64,000 bases of DNA from assembly GCA_934718155.1 (NCBI GenBank), contig CAKUZF010000013.1:1-64000 (forward strand). The letters run 5' to 3'. Source of the DNA: an uncultured Parabacteroides sp. GTDB lineage: Bacteria; Bacteroidota; Bacteroidia; Bacteroidales; Tannerellaceae. A model generated the notes under the pieces. That model did not search any database and had not been told where the DNA came from. It saw only the letters and a list, made by a program, of their open reading frames with translations. The position numbers and the translations under genes are program-made. Each line of letters starts with the position of its first letter. Position 1 is the first letter of the stretch. Of the stretch, positions 28,051 to 37,594 are shown piece by piece.

Positions 28051-28516
28051 AAGAGGTAAATGGTTACCTCTGATTGGAATGAGTGGATTACTGGCAGCAT
28101 GCACGCAGCCGGTAATCTACGACCAGTTCCAATCCATCGAGGGCAACCAGTGGGAAAGGGGAAAAGTATATTACTTCACATTCAACATCGAAGACAACCG
28201 CATCCCCTACGACCTGACATTGGCCATCCGCAACAACAACAAGTATCCCTATCAGAACCTTTGGCTCTTCTACAACGAAGAGCCGCCTATCGGTGCGCTC
28301 AAAAGAGACACCATAGAGTGCATGCTCGCCGACGACTATGGCAAATGGTATGGAACGGGCATCTCGCTCTACCTCTCCTCCTTTCCGCTGCGCACACACT
28401 ACTACTTCCCCTATCCGGGGCAATACACCTATAGTTTCCAACAGGGTATGCGCGCCAATGAGCTGACAGGTGTGCAAGAGATCGGGCTGAACATCACGCC
28501 CTCAAAGGGGGATTAA
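28028..28516 (+). CDS. gldH: Gliding motility-type lipoprotein GldH
   Basis: A 162-residue lipoprotein of the GldH family, linked in Bacteroidota to gliding and type IX secretion but also kept in non-gliding Bacteroidales. After a basic N-terminus (KSKRGKW) and hydrophobic stretch, the lipobox LLAAC gives the acylated Cys. The body shows YDLTLAIRNNNKYPYQNLWLF and the ending GVQEIGLNI, which are typical. The frame is open far upstream through ricT, but the lipoprotein signal fixes the start at 28028 or 28037. Start and stop both overlap neighbours: ricT at the 5' end, and the rodA stop codon at the 3' end. Confidence 0.85.
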   Translation: MQRMQKSKRGKWLPLIGMSGLLAACTQPVIYDQFQSIEGNQWERGKVYYFTFNIEDNRIPYDLTLAIRNNNKYPYQNLWLFYNEEPPIGALKRDTIECMLADDYGKWYGTGISLYLSSFPLRTHYYFPYPGQYTYSFQQGMRANELTGVQEIGLNITPSKGD

Positions 28517-29958
28517 CGCTCCTTCCGCGAAGCATCTAATCGCAAGAATATAAAAAGCAAGGTGGTGAATCCCCACAAAGAGGAGCCGCCATAGCTGAAG
28601 AAGGGCAAGGGAATACCAATCACCGGGGTCAAACCGGTCACCATGCCCACATTAATCGCCAAGTGGAAGATAAAGATAGAGGCCACACTATAGCCATACA
28701 CCCGGCTGAACACGCTGTCTTGCCGTTCGGCCAACACGATCAAACGCAAGATAAAGAAGCCAAACAAAAGCAACACGGCCGTTGATCCCACGAAGCCTTG
28801 CTCCTCGCCCACCGTGCAGAAGATGAAGTCGGTATCCTGTTCGGGGACATACTTCAACTTTGTCTGCGTTCCATTAAGGAAGCCCTTACCCATCAAACCA
28901 CCAGAGCCAATGGCTATCTTCGACTGATTCACGTTATAGCCCGCCCCGCTCGGATCGTCCTCCAGGCCCAGCGACACCTTGATGCGCACCTGCTGATGGG
29001 GCTCCAAGATCTCATTGAACACATAGTCTACCGAAAAGAGAAAAGCCAATGAGCCCACGGCAAACAGAGCAATCAGCACATAATGGATCACCCAATTATG
29101 AAGTGAGAGGTAGAGCATATAGCCAACAAACGCAAGCACCAATCCTATCGACACCCAAGCGAAATTGACAGGCATAAACAGAGACACGATAACGGATGCG
29201 CCCAAGGCAACCACCGAAGTTCCAGCCATAATCTTCACGGCCAAGGCATCCTTGCGCTCGACCCAGACCAACAACATCGTGATCAGCCCGATCAGGCACG
29301 ACACGATCAACTGCCCCAAGGGAGTGACTCCAACCACCACATCGGCATACTTCATGGCCGTCACGAAGAAGGCAACCGCACAAACACCGATCAGCAAGAT
29401 ATAGCCGCTCATACCCTCGCGATAGAGCATCAAGAAAAAGGCCAAGTAGACCAAGGCCGAGCCCGTTTCGCGCTGCAACATAATGCAAATCATGGGGGTG
29501 AATATCAAGAGCATGACGCGCAAGAAGTTCTTCCAGTTCGTCAGCTGAAAACCATAGCCTCCCATCAGTTTTGCCACCGCCAAGGCCGTGGCAAACTTAG
29601 CCAACTCAGCTGGCTGGAAACGCAACGGGCCAATCACCAGCCAGGAATGAGAGCCTTTGATGTTGGGGGCCACAAAGATCGTCACCACCAGCAAGGCCAA
29701 GACAGCCGCATAGATCAAATAGGCGAAAACATCGAAAAAGTCGCTCTCTAACATTAAGATGACAAAGATGATAGCCACCGACGTAGCGATCCAAATCAGC
29801 TGCATACCCGGACGGCCCGACGGATCGATAAAGCTCACATCGTCAAAGGCATAGCTCGCTCCGCAGATCGTGAACCAACCCGCTACAACCATCAGCACGT
29901 AAAGCATGATGGTGAACCAGTCTACCGATTTCCATATCTCAGTCTTTCTATAACGCAT
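28513..29958 (-). CDS. rodA: Rod shape-determining protein RodA (SEDS glycosyltransferase)
   Basis: A 481-residue polytopic inner-membrane SEDS protein that polymerises lipid II with PBP2 during elongation. About ten membrane segments are visible. SEDS hallmarks are AELAKFATALAVA, YNVNQSKIAIGSGGLMGKG (the large periplasmic loop), and the C-terminal VIGIPLPFFSYGGSS. Length is at the long end of the family. It overlaps the PBP2 gene by 11 bp and is the last gene of the mre operon. Confidence 0.93.
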   Translation of the reverse strand: MRYRKTEIWKSVDWFTIMLYVLMVVAGWFTICGASYAFDDVSFIDPSGRPGMQLIWIATSVAIIFVILMLESDFFDVFAYLIYAAVLALLVVTIFVAPNIKGSHSWLVIGPLRFQPAELAKFATALAVAKLMGGYGFQLTNWKNFLRVMLLIFTPMICIMLQRETGSALVYLAFFLMLYREGMSGYILLIGVCAVAFFVTAMKYADVVVGVTPLGQLIVSCLIGLITMLLVWVERKDALAVKIMAGTSVVALGASVIVSLFMPVNFAWVSIGLVLAFVGYMLYLSLHNWVIHYVLIALFAVGSLAFLFSVDYVFNEILEPHQQVRIKVSLGLEDDPSGAGYNVNQSKIAIGSGGLMGKGFLNGTQTKLKYVPEQDTDFIFCTVGEEQGFVGSTAVLLLFGFFILRLIVLAERQDSVFSRVYGYSVASIFIFHLAINVGMVTGLTPVIGIPLPFFSYGGSSLWGFTTLLFIFLRLDASRKER

Positions 29959-31816
29959 TGTTTGGCAAAATTACAGCATTCACTATCGACTCCTCCAAGG
30001 CCTTATCGGCCTCGCTGATCTCCCCTTTCAGGTATTTCTCCAACATCAACCTTCCAATCGGCACGGCATAAGTCGCACCAAAGCCCGCATTCTCCACAAA
30101 TACGGAAATCGCCACCTTAGCCCCATGATAAGGCGCAAAGCCCATGAAGATGGAATGGTCCTTTCCATGCGGATTCTCCGCCGTGCCCGTTTTGCCGCAA
30201 ACCTCGATATCGGGGAGGTCGGCGCGTCGGCAGGTCGCGCCCCAAGGCGAGCCAGCCACGGCACCACGCATACCATCGGCCACATAATTATAATAATGCG
30301 GCTCAATTGAAGTGTAGCGCTTATTGGTATAAAGCGTGTCCAGGGGAACATCTTGTATCTCCTTCACAACGTGAGGTGTCACAAAATAGCCCCGGTTCGC
30401 AATCGTAGCCGCCAGGTTGCAAATCTGCAATGGGGTAGCCAAAATCTCACCCTGGCCAATCGCGATCGAGATTACCGTGCTGGAATTCCAACGGCCCTTA
30501 TAATATTTGTCGTAGAACTTACTGTTAGGCACGAAGCCACGCTTCTCGCCCGGCAGATCGACGCCCAACTTATAGCCATACCCCATCGACACCATGTGGT
30601 TCTTCCACACATCGAAAGCCTCCTGCACAGACGGATAGCGTTTGCGACTGTCGATCATGTCGTGCAGGCCCCAAGGAAAGAAGGAGTTGCACGAGGTGGC
30701 TAAAGCGCCCACCAAAGGGAGCGGCGAGGGATGACCGTGGCAAGCAGGCTTTCCACCTCTGAAGGTGTAGCCATGGGCGCACGTATAGGTCGTCTCAGGC
30801 GTAATCACCCCCTCCTGCAAGAAAATCAGGCCTTGCGTAGGCTTAAACGTAGAACCCGGAGGATATTGCGCCATCAGCGGACGATTGAAAAGCGGCTTCA
30901 GGGGATCCTTCTGCAAAGCCGCGAAGTTCTTGCCTCGCTGCCTACCGATCAAGATACTGGGGTCGTAGGTGGGCGCCGACACCATACAGAGAATCTCGCC
31001 CGTCTCCGGCTCAATCATCACGATACCGCCCAGCTTGTTCTTCATCAGCTTCTCGCCATAGGCCTGCAACTCCATGTCGATAGAAAGCTTCAAGTTCTTG
31101 CCCGACTCGGCGGGCACATCGTGCAATCCCTCCTCATAGCGCCCCTTGATGCGGCCATGCGCATCGCGAAGCAAGATCTCCACCCCTTTCACGCCGCGTA
31201 GGTAGCGCTCGTAGGATTGCTCTATGCCAGTACGGCCTGAGTAGTCGCCCTGCGTATAGTAGGGGTCGTTCTCGATGTCCTTCCGATTCACCTCGCCGAT
31301 ATTACCCAACATCAACGCCGCATTGGGATACTCATACTGGCGAATGGTTCTATTCTGGATGTAGAAGCCCGGAAACTTATAAAGCTTCTCCTGCAAAACG
31401 CCATACTCCTGCGCCGACAACTGGGTCATAAAGACCTGCGGCACATAGGAGGAATAGCCCGGATTCAATCGTCTATTCTTGATGTCGGCAATACGCTTCA
31501 CAAACTGCTCATGCGTGATTCCTAAGATATGGCAGAAATCCAAGGTGTCGAACGGCTGCACCTCGCGCATCACCAGCATCACGTCGTAGGCCGGCTGGTT
31601 ATACACCAACAGACGGCCCGTTCGGTCGTACATCATCCCTCGCGAGGGGTAGAGCGTTTTCTTCAGAAAGGCGTTGCTATCGGCCCACGCCTTATAGTCG
31701 TTCTCTACGACCTGCAAGAAAAACAGGCGGATGATGAAGATCGCCACCAACGCTATCACCGCGCCTCCCAACACATAGCGGCGCGACTCCAACTCAAACT
31801 TAGTCTTATTCTCCAA
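29948..31816 (-). CDS. mrdA: Penicillin-binding protein 2 (elongasome transpeptidase)
   Basis: A 622-residue class B PBP with one N-terminal membrane anchor (VLGGAVIALVAIFIIRLFFL), a pedestal/dimerisation domain (residues ~50-250), and a transpeptidase domain. The active-site motifs are present: SxxK in PPGSTFKP, SxN in ATSCNSFF, and KTG in EVCGKTGTAEN. Together with RodA it builds the lateral cell wall under MreB control. It overlaps mreD by 11 bp and rodA by 11 bp, indicating coupled translation. Confidence 0.94.
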   Translation of the reverse strand: MENKTKFELESRRYVLGGAVIALVAIFIIRLFFLQVVENDYKAWADSNAFLKKTLYPSRGMMYDRTGRLLVYNQPAYDVMLVMREVQPFDTLDFCHILGITHEQFVKRIADIKNRRLNPGYSSYVPQVFMTQLSAQEYGVLQEKLYKFPGFYIQNRTIRQYEYPNAALMLGNIGEVNRKDIENDPYYTQGDYSGRTGIEQSYERYLRGVKGVEILLRDAHGRIKGRYEEGLHDVPAESGKNLKLSIDMELQAYGEKLMKNKLGGIVMIEPETGEILCMVSAPTYDPSILIGRQRGKNFAALQKDPLKPLFNRPLMAQYPPGSTFKPTQGLIFLQEGVITPETTYTCAHGYTFRGGKPACHGHPSPLPLVGALATSCNSFFPWGLHDMIDSRKRYPSVQEAFDVWKNHMVSMGYGYKLGVDLPGEKRGFVPNSKFYDKYYKGRWNSSTVISIAIGQGEILATPLQICNLAATIANRGYFVTPHVVKEIQDVPLDTLYTNKRYTSIEPHYYNYVADGMRGAVAGSPWGATCRRADLPDIEVCGKTGTAENPHGKDHSIFMGFAPYHGAKVAISVFVENAGFGATYAVPIGRLMLEKYLKGEISEADKALEESIVNAVILPNNAL

Positions 31817-32327
31817 TTTTCTGAATGTCTATCAAATTGAATGCCTCAACAGTACAGATCAAAAGCGTAGTCATAACCACACTTGAAAAAATACGCACGA
31901 CCAGGAAAAGAGGGTCGAACAACGTCAACGATTCAATGAGAAACAGAGCGACATGATGCAACACGACAAACGTAAGCACATACTTAAAGAAGCCTCCATA
32001 GCCAAACACCCGGTAAGAGGGATAAATGCCCTCAGGCAAATCCTTGCCCATATACATCTGGATGAGCACCTCGCGGAAAAATCCCGCCAAGGTGCACGCA
32101 AAGGCATGCATACCGGGAGTGTTGCCGAAAATATCAATCAGCAATCCGGCGAAGAATGCCAGCAAAAGCTGCTCCTCACGCGACTCTCCTACAGGCAACT
32201 TGATGATCACATACAGATACAGGAAGGGAGTGGCCATGCGCAAGAAGTGGATGTTGTTCAAGAGCAAGACTTGAACCAACACAAAGATCACCATCAAGAT
32301 CGCACTACGCAGTATATTGTTAATCAT
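31806..32327 (-). CDS. mreD: Rod shape-determining protein MreD
   Basis: A 173-residue inner-membrane protein with about five to six transmembrane helices. Sequence conservation in this family is low, but the pattern (ILVQVLLLNNIHFL, FAGLLIDIFGNTPGMHAFA) and the position between mreC and the PBP2 gene make the call firm. The IDIFGNTPGMHA motif is typical of Bacteroidota MreD. It overlaps mreC by 8 bp. Confidence 0.9.
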   Translation of the reverse strand: MINNILRSAILMVIFVLVQVLLLNNIHFLRMATPFLYLYVIIKLPVGESREEQLLLAFFAGLLIDIFGNTPGMHAFACTLAGFFREVLIQMYMGKDLPEGIYPSYRVFGYGGFFKYVLTFVVLHHVALFLIESLTLFDPLFLVVRIFSSVVMTTLLICTVEAFNLIDIQKIGE

Positions 32328-33177
32328 TCTTTCTTGCCTCTCGCTCTACGTCCAACTGCTCCTGTTGGAGGAAATTCTTAATAATCCGTACATGGTTCAA
32401 CGCGTGGAAGTCGGCGGCCAAGCGCACTTGCAGCGCATAGAAGTTGTCGTCGTGCTGCTTCGCATACTCCTCAACGATGCCCACAATCAGCCCTGCCGGG
32501 AACACAGCGGAATAGCCGCTCGTAACAATCGTATCGCCTCGCTGAAACTCCACATGGCGTGGCAGCTCCTCCAGCGTAGCATATTGTGTATCTCTTCCAT
32601 TCCAGCTCAACGAGCCGAAATAACTGCTTCCTAACACCTTACAGCTGAGCCTCATCTTCGGGTTCAGCAAAGGAATGATCACGGCGAAATGGTCGGAAAC
32701 GGTGGAGACGATACCCACCACTCCACGCTCGGAGACCACGCCCATATCCGGCATGACGCCATCCAGCCGTCCTTTATCGATCGTGATGTAATTAGATAAA
32801 TGCGAAACACTGTTGTTCACAACCTGAGCCACGACAAAGGAATAAGGAAACTCTGGCGTGATCGAGTCGGCGGCAAATCCCTTGAACAGCATCGTGTCGG
32901 CCATATACGCATCCAACCTGTCTTGCAAGTCGAGCATCTGCGCCTCCAGCTGTCCGTTTCGTTCGAGCAGTTCCTTGTTGATCTCTCGGAGATGCAGATA
33001 CGAGGTCACCTCTCCCGATACAGAAGACACGCTACCCGCCACCACATTTGCGGAACTAAACAGCACATTGCGCTGATAAGCGTTATTCCGATAGATCAAC
33101 GTCAATGAAACAGCCAATAGTGCCACAAACAGGAACCAATGACTTTTTCGAACCAGAAACTCAAGCAGTTTTCGCAC
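32320..33177 (-). CDS. mreC: Rod shape-determining protein MreC
   Basis: A 285-residue bitopic inner-membrane protein. One N-terminal helix (HWFLFVALLAVSLTLIY) is followed by a coiled coil (REINKELLERNGQLEAQMLDL) and the periplasmic beta-domain with GRLDGVMPDMGVVSERGVVG and DTIVTSGYSAVFPAGL. It scaffolds PBP2 activation. It lies downstream of mreB with a 120-bp gap, the only sizeable gap in this operon. Confidence 0.93.
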   Translation of the reverse strand: MRKLLEFLVRKSHWFLFVALLAVSLTLIYRNNAYQRNVLFSSANVVAGSVSSVSGEVTSYLHLREINKELLERNGQLEAQMLDLQDRLDAYMADTMLFKGFAADSITPEFPYSFVVAQVVNNSVSHLSNYITIDKGRLDGVMPDMGVVSERGVVGIVSTVSDHFAVIIPLLNPKMRLSCKVLGSSYFGSLSWNGRDTQYATLEELPRHVEFQRGDTIVTSGYSAVFPAGLIVGIVEEYAKQHDDNFYALQVRLAADFHALNHVRIIKNFLQQEQLDVEREARKND

Positions 33178-33180
33178 CCA

Positions 33181-33297
33181 AACAACAGCAATTTTGAATT
33201 TTGAACGCTGAATTCCGGATGATTAGTCCATCCTAACACATCCAAAATTCCTCATTCAAAACTCATCTATTATATAATCGGCGGCCTACCCGCCCTC
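33181..33297. other. Gap between mreB and mreC with inverted-repeat words
   Basis: This gap contains complementary words: TTTTGAAT near 33192 against ATTCAAAA near 33260, and CAAAATTC against GAATTTTG. The region could fold into a long imperfect hairpin and modulate mreC expression relative to mreB. There is no T tract, so it does not look like a full terminator. This is weak evidence from inspection only. Confidence 0.35.
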
Positions 33298-34317
33298 TTA
33301 TCGTATTAAGAAATTGAACTTCTCAATATTCTTCAAGGCGATACCCGTGCCTTTCGCCACAGCATGAAGGGGATCCTCGGCGATGTGGAACTGAATGTTC
33401 ATCTTGTCGCGCAAGCGCTTATCCAAGCCGCGCAACATCGCACCGCCACCAGCCAGATAGATACCGTTCTTCACGATGTCGGCATACAATTCAGGCGGGG
33501 TTTGCTCTAAGGCGCTCAAGATAGCCGCCTCGATCTTCGAGATCGACTTGTCTAAGCAATGCGCAATCTCCTGGTAGGAAACAGCCACCTCCATCGGCAA
33601 CGCCGTCATCTGGTTCGGGCCATGCACGATGTAATCCTCGGGAGCCTCCTCCAAGACCGTCAGGGCAGAACCCACATTGATCTTGATACGCTCCGCCATA
33701 CGCTCGCTCACCTTCACGTTGTGCTGGCGGCGCATATACTCAACGATGTCGGCCGTCAGGTCGTCGCCAGCCATACGGATCGACTTGTTGGAGACGATGC
33801 CGCCCAGCGAGATCACGGCGATCTCCGTCGTACCGCCACCTATATCCACGATCATGTTACCCTCTGGAGCCAACACGTCGATGCCTACGCCGATCGCTGC
33901 GGCCATCGGCTCAAACACCATATAAACATCTCTTCCGCCCGCATGCTCGGCAGAGTCGCGCACGGCACGAATCTCCACCTCGGTGCTACCCGAAGGAATG
34001 CCAATCACCATTCTCAACGAAGGCGCAAACCACCTACGCTTGCTGCTTGCCATCTTGATCAAGCCACGCATCATCTGCTCCGCCGCATAGAAGTCGGCGA
34101 TCACGCCCTCTCGCAAGGGCCTGACCGTCCGGATATTCTTATGCGTCTTCTCATACATCTCGCGTGCGATCTTACCAACGGCCAATACCTTATCCGATCG
34201 TGCATCCAAAGCTACCACAGAGGGTTCGTCGACCACGATCTTATCGTTGCAGGTAATGATCGTGTTGGCCGTACCCAAATCCATGGCGATCTCTTGTGTA
34301 AAAGAAAACAATCCCAT
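33298..34317 (-). CDS. mreB: Rod shape-determining actin MreB
   Basis: A 339-residue bacterial actin that forms membrane-bound filaments guiding the elongasome. Phosphate 1 motif MDLGTANTIIT and phosphate 2 motif IVDIGGGTTEIAVISLGG are present, and the adenosine motif is GIYLAGGGAMLRGLD. The N-terminal MGLFSFTQEIAMDLG resembles the membrane-binding amphipathic start of MreB. The length is standard, and it is the first gene of the five-gene shape operon. Confidence 0.96.
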   Translation of the reverse strand: MGLFSFTQEIAMDLGTANTIITCNDKIVVDEPSVVALDARSDKVLAVGKIAREMYEKTHKNIRTVRPLREGVIADFYAAEQMMRGLIKMASSKRRWFAPSLRMVIGIPSGSTEVEIRAVRDSAEHAGGRDVYMVFEPMAAAIGVGIDVLAPEGNMIVDIGGGTTEIAVISLGGIVSNKSIRMAGDDLTADIVEYMRRQHNVKVSERMAERIKINVGSALTVLEEAPEDYIVHGPNQMTALPMEVAVSYQEIAHCLDKSISKIEAAILSALEQTPPELYADIVKNGIYLAGGGAMLRGLDKRLRDKMNIQFHIAEDPLHAVAKGTGIALKNIEKFNFLIR

Positions 34318-34359
34318 TCTTCGTCCTAACTTATATATATGTATAGTAACCTAAATAAA

Positions 34360-35883
34360 TTAATGCTTGAAATGACGTACACCCGTCTTCACCATAGCCA
34401 AGTTATGCTGGTTGCAATACTCCACCGACAAGTCATCCTTGATAGAGCCGCCCGGCTGAATGACAGCCGTAATACCCGCCTTATCGGCGATCTCCACACA
34501 ATCAGGGAAGGGGAAGAAGGCGTCAGAAGCCATCACCGCACCATTTAGGTCGAAGCCGAAACTCTTCGCCTTCTCGATGGCCTGCTTCAACGAGTCTACA
34601 CGCGAGGTCTGACCTACTCCGCTTGCGCAAAGCTGCTTGTTCTTAGCCAACGTGATCGCATTGCTCTTGCTGTGCTTAACAATCTTGTTGGCAAACAGCA
34701 TATCCTCCACCTCAGTAGCGGTCGGACGCTTCTCCGACATCTGCTCCAAGTCGGCCTCGGTTTGGATGCTCAAGTCTCTCTCCTGCACCAAAACGCCATT
34801 CAGCAGCGAGCGATATTGCGTCGTGCTGCTCTTACCCGCCTTGCGGACCAAGATGATGCGGTTCTTCTTCTGCTTCAACACTTCTAACGCCTCAGGCTCG
34901 TAAGCCGGAGCGATAATCACCTCGAAGAAGATCTTGTTGATCTCCTCGGCAGCCTCCTTCGTGATGGCGGTGTTCGTCACCAAGATACCACCGAAAGCGG
35001 AAACCGGGTCGCCCGCCAAGGCGTCCTTCCAAGCCTCCAGCACGTTACCGCGCGAAGCGATGCCGCAAGCGTTGTTGTGCTTCAAGATGGCGAAAGTCAA
35101 CTCGTCGAACTCGTCGATCAGATTCACTGCCGCATCCACGTCCAACAGGTTGTTGTAGGAAATCTCCTTACCATGCACCTGCTCGAACATCTCGTTGAAT
35201 TTGCCATAGAACTTAGCCGCCTGGTGAGGGTTCTCGCCATAACGCAAGTGCATCGGGCAATCCACCGTAGCACGGAAATGCGAGCCCTGACGGTCGTCGA
35301 AATAGTTAAAGATCGCGCTGTCATAGCCCGAAGAAACAGCGAAAGCCTCCTTGGCGAACCACTTGCGCTCCTCCAAGGTCGTCTCAGCGCCCTTCTCTTG
35401 CAGCAGATGCAACAAAGGCTGATACTGCGCCTTCGAAGCCACGATCACTACATCCTTGAAATTCTTCGCTGCCGCACGGATCAGCGAAATACCACCTATA
35501 TCGATCTTCTCAATAATTGCCTGCTCTTCTGCGCCAGAAGCAACGGTCTCCTCAAACGGATAAAGATCAACAATCACCAAGTCGATCTCCGGAATCTCAT
35601 ATTGCGCCAATTGCTGCTGGTCGGTCTCATTGTCGCGACGAGCCAAGATACCCCCAAACACCTTCGGGTGAAGCGTCTTCACACGACCACCCAAGATGGA
35701 AGGATAAGAGGTCAAATCCTCAACCGCATCGCATGGCAAGCCTAACGACTCGATAAAAGATTGAGTACCACCTGTCGACACGAAGCTAACCCCTTCGCTA
35801 TGCAGTTTTTTTAAGATCTCATCCAGCCCGTCTTTGTGGAACACAGAGACCAAGGCTCTTTTCATACGTTTCGTTGCTACCAT
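34360..35883 (-). CDS. purH: Bifunctional AICAR transformylase / IMP cyclohydrolase
   Basis: A 507-residue cytosolic enzyme for the last two steps of purine synthesis. The N-terminal IMP cyclohydrolase/MGS-like domain (residues ~1-200) has the motifs SVFHKDGLDEILKKL and VKTLHPKVFGGILARR. The transformylase domain has LRYGENPHQAAKFYG, LKHNNACGIA and the terminal MASDAFFPFPD and AVIQPGGSIKDDLS. The frame is open to 35937, but the start at 35883 gives the usual length. It lies 42 bp upstream of mreB on the same strand, so read-through into the shape operon is plausible. Confidence 0.95.
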   Translation of the reverse strand: MVATKRMKRALVSVFHKDGLDEILKKLHSEGVSFVSTGGTQSFIESLGLPCDAVEDLTSYPSILGGRVKTLHPKVFGGILARRDNETDQQQLAQYEIPEIDLVIVDLYPFEETVASGAEEQAIIEKIDIGGISLIRAAAKNFKDVVIVASKAQYQPLLHLLQEKGAETTLEERKWFAKEAFAVSSGYDSAIFNYFDDRQGSHFRATVDCPMHLRYGENPHQAAKFYGKFNEMFEQVHGKEISYNNLLDVDAAVNLIDEFDELTFAILKHNNACGIASRGNVLEAWKDALAGDPVSAFGGILVTNTAITKEAAEEINKIFFEVIIAPAYEPEALEVLKQKKNRIILVRKAGKSSTTQYRSLLNGVLVQERDLSIQTEADLEQMSEKRPTATEVEDMLFANKIVKHSKSNAITLAKNKQLCASGVGQTSRVDSLKQAIEKAKSFGFDLNGAVMASDAFFPFPDCVEIADKAGITAVIQPGGSIKDDLSVEYCNQHNLAMVKTGVRHFKH

Positions 35884-36034
35884 TTCTTCTATCTGATTTT
35901 TATGTTTTAAAGCACAAAAGTAGTATTTATTTCGCAATCCATAATGATATTTCCGAAAAACATGTTATAAGTGCACTTTTTCGTCTATATTATCCCTATA
36001 TTTACGCCCTCAAAAAAAGAAAACAGCGACGAAA

Positions 36035-37303
36035 ATGATAGAAAATACAAGAATCGGGGTTATCGGCTTGGGCTATGTGGGCCTCCCCTTAGCCTGCCTG
36101 TTTGCTCGTTTGTACAAAGTGAAGGGCTTCGACTGCAACGAGCAGAAAGTAAAGAGACTGCTAACTGCCAAAGACGACACCTGCGAGGTGGACGACAACA
36201 CGCTCAAAACGCTACTCAGCAGCGGCATGCATCTGACGGCTAAGGCCGAAGACTTGCAGGATTGCAATGTCTATATCGTCTGTGTCCCCACCCCCGTGGA
36301 TGCCGACAACAACCCCGATCTCACCCCGCTTATAGAGGCGAGTAAAACCGTGGGCAGCCTGCTGAAGAAGGGCGACATCGTCATCTACGAATCGTCGGTC
36401 TATCCCGGCTGCACTGAAAACGACTGCATACCGGTGCTTGCCACCGAGTCAAAACTGGAATACAACAAAGATTTCTTCGCAGGCTATTCGCCCGAACGCA
36501 TCAACCCCGGAGACAAGCAGCACACCGTCGAGAACATCACGAAGATCGTTTCGGGCTCTACGCCCCAAACGGCCGACTTCGTAGAAAAGCTCTATGGCTC
36601 CGTGCTGAAACGCGGCACCTGCAAGGCCTCCTCCATCAAGGTGGCGGAGGCTGCCAAGGTGGTGGAGAACACACAGCGCGATGTCAACATCGCCTTGATG
36701 AACGAGCTGTGTACGATCTTCCGCGCCATGGGCATCAGCACGACCGAAGTGCTGAGATGCGCCGCCACGAAGTGGAACTTCGTCAACGTACGCCCCGGCC
36801 TCGTAGGAGGCCATTGCATCGGAGTGGACCCCTATTACCTGATTCATGGCGCATGGGCTCACAAGGTCTATCCCCGCCTGATCATGGAGTCGAGAACCAT
36901 CAACGAGAATATGGGGCGGTTCATCGCCGAGGCACTCGTGAAATACATGATCCTGCGGCGCATCTATGTGGCAGATTCGAACATACTCATCTTAGGCATG
37001 GCGTTCAAGGCCAACTGTCCCGACACCCGCAACACCAAAGTGAAAGACATCTACGAATTCCTGACGGCACTAACCGACCATGTCTCGATCTACGACCCGC
37101 TGGTGAATCGCAGCGACGTTGAGCGTCACTACGGCATAAGCCTGCTCGAAAAGCAAGAGCTGCGCCACGAATCGTTCGATGCCATCATCCTTTGCGTAGC
37201 GCACAAGGAATTCATGGACATGGATTTGAGGGCATTGCTAAAACCCAACGGCCTTATTTTCGATGCGATGAACGTGCTGCCCGACGCAGATTACTACCTG
37301 TAG
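36035..37303 (+). CDS. Nucleotide-sugar (UDP-HexNAc-type) dehydrogenase
   Basis: A 422-residue NAD-dependent dehydrogenase of the UDP-glucose/UDP-ManNAc/UDP-GalNAc family that oxidises C6 of a UDP-sugar to a uronic acid for capsule or LPS synthesis. The Rossmann start is IGVIGLGYVGLPLA, the central lysine region is KVAEAAKVVENTQRDVN, and the catalytic Cys is in GGHCIGVDPYYL. The closest recollected relatives are WbpO/TviB-like enzymes, but substrate cannot be fixed. Other capsule genes are not next to it. It is divergent from purH. Confidence 0.88.
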   Translation: MIENTRIGVIGLGYVGLPLACLFARLYKVKGFDCNEQKVKRLLTAKDDTCEVDDNTLKTLLSSGMHLTAKAEDLQDCNVYIVCVPTPVDADNNPDLTPLIEASKTVGSLLKKGDIVIYESSVYPGCTENDCIPVLATESKLEYNKDFFAGYSPERINPGDKQHTVENITKIVSGSTPQTADFVEKLYGSVLKRGTCKASSIKVAEAAKVVENTQRDVNIALMNELCTIFRAMGISTTEVLRCAATKWNFVNVRPGLVGGHCIGVDPYYLIHGAWAHKVYPRLIMESRTINENMGRFIAEALVKYMILRRIYVADSNILILGMAFKANCPDTRNTKVKDIYEFLTALTDHVSIYDPLVNRSDVERHYGISLLEKQELRHESFDAIILCVAHKEFMDMDLRALLKPNGLIFDAMNVLPDADYYL

Positions 37304-37431
37304 CCGCATCCCCGCGAAACAGCTGTTTTCAAGCAGACATGCGCCCTTGCTGCTCCGAGGCTGCACCAAGAACCAAGTATCAGGCTGGAGGGGCGCTGCT
37401 CTAAGGCTGCTCCGAGGTTGCTCCGAGGTTG

Positions 37432-37472
37432 CTCTAATGTTTCTCTAATCTAGGGTTAGAGAAACGTTAGAG
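37432..37472. repeat. Long inverted repeat with word repeats
   Basis: The arms 37432-37450 and 37454-37472 are 19 bp each, complementary except for two positions that would be G-U pairs in RNA, with a 3-bp loop. The word TTAGAGAAACG recurs beyond the arms (37475-37510), and GGTTGCTCCGA is repeated just before (about 37402-37432). It marks the boundary between the ordinary dehydrogenase gene and the AT-richer island. It could serve as a transcription barrier or be a mobile repeat. Confidence 0.7.
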
Positions 37473-37594
37473 AAAGATTAGAGAAACGATAGAGCTCGAT
37501 TAGAGCTACAGCGCAGCAGTTTCAGTGCTGGTATCAAGTTCTAATATAGATAATAGTATAGAATAATTAACAATCAATAATAAAACCTACGACT

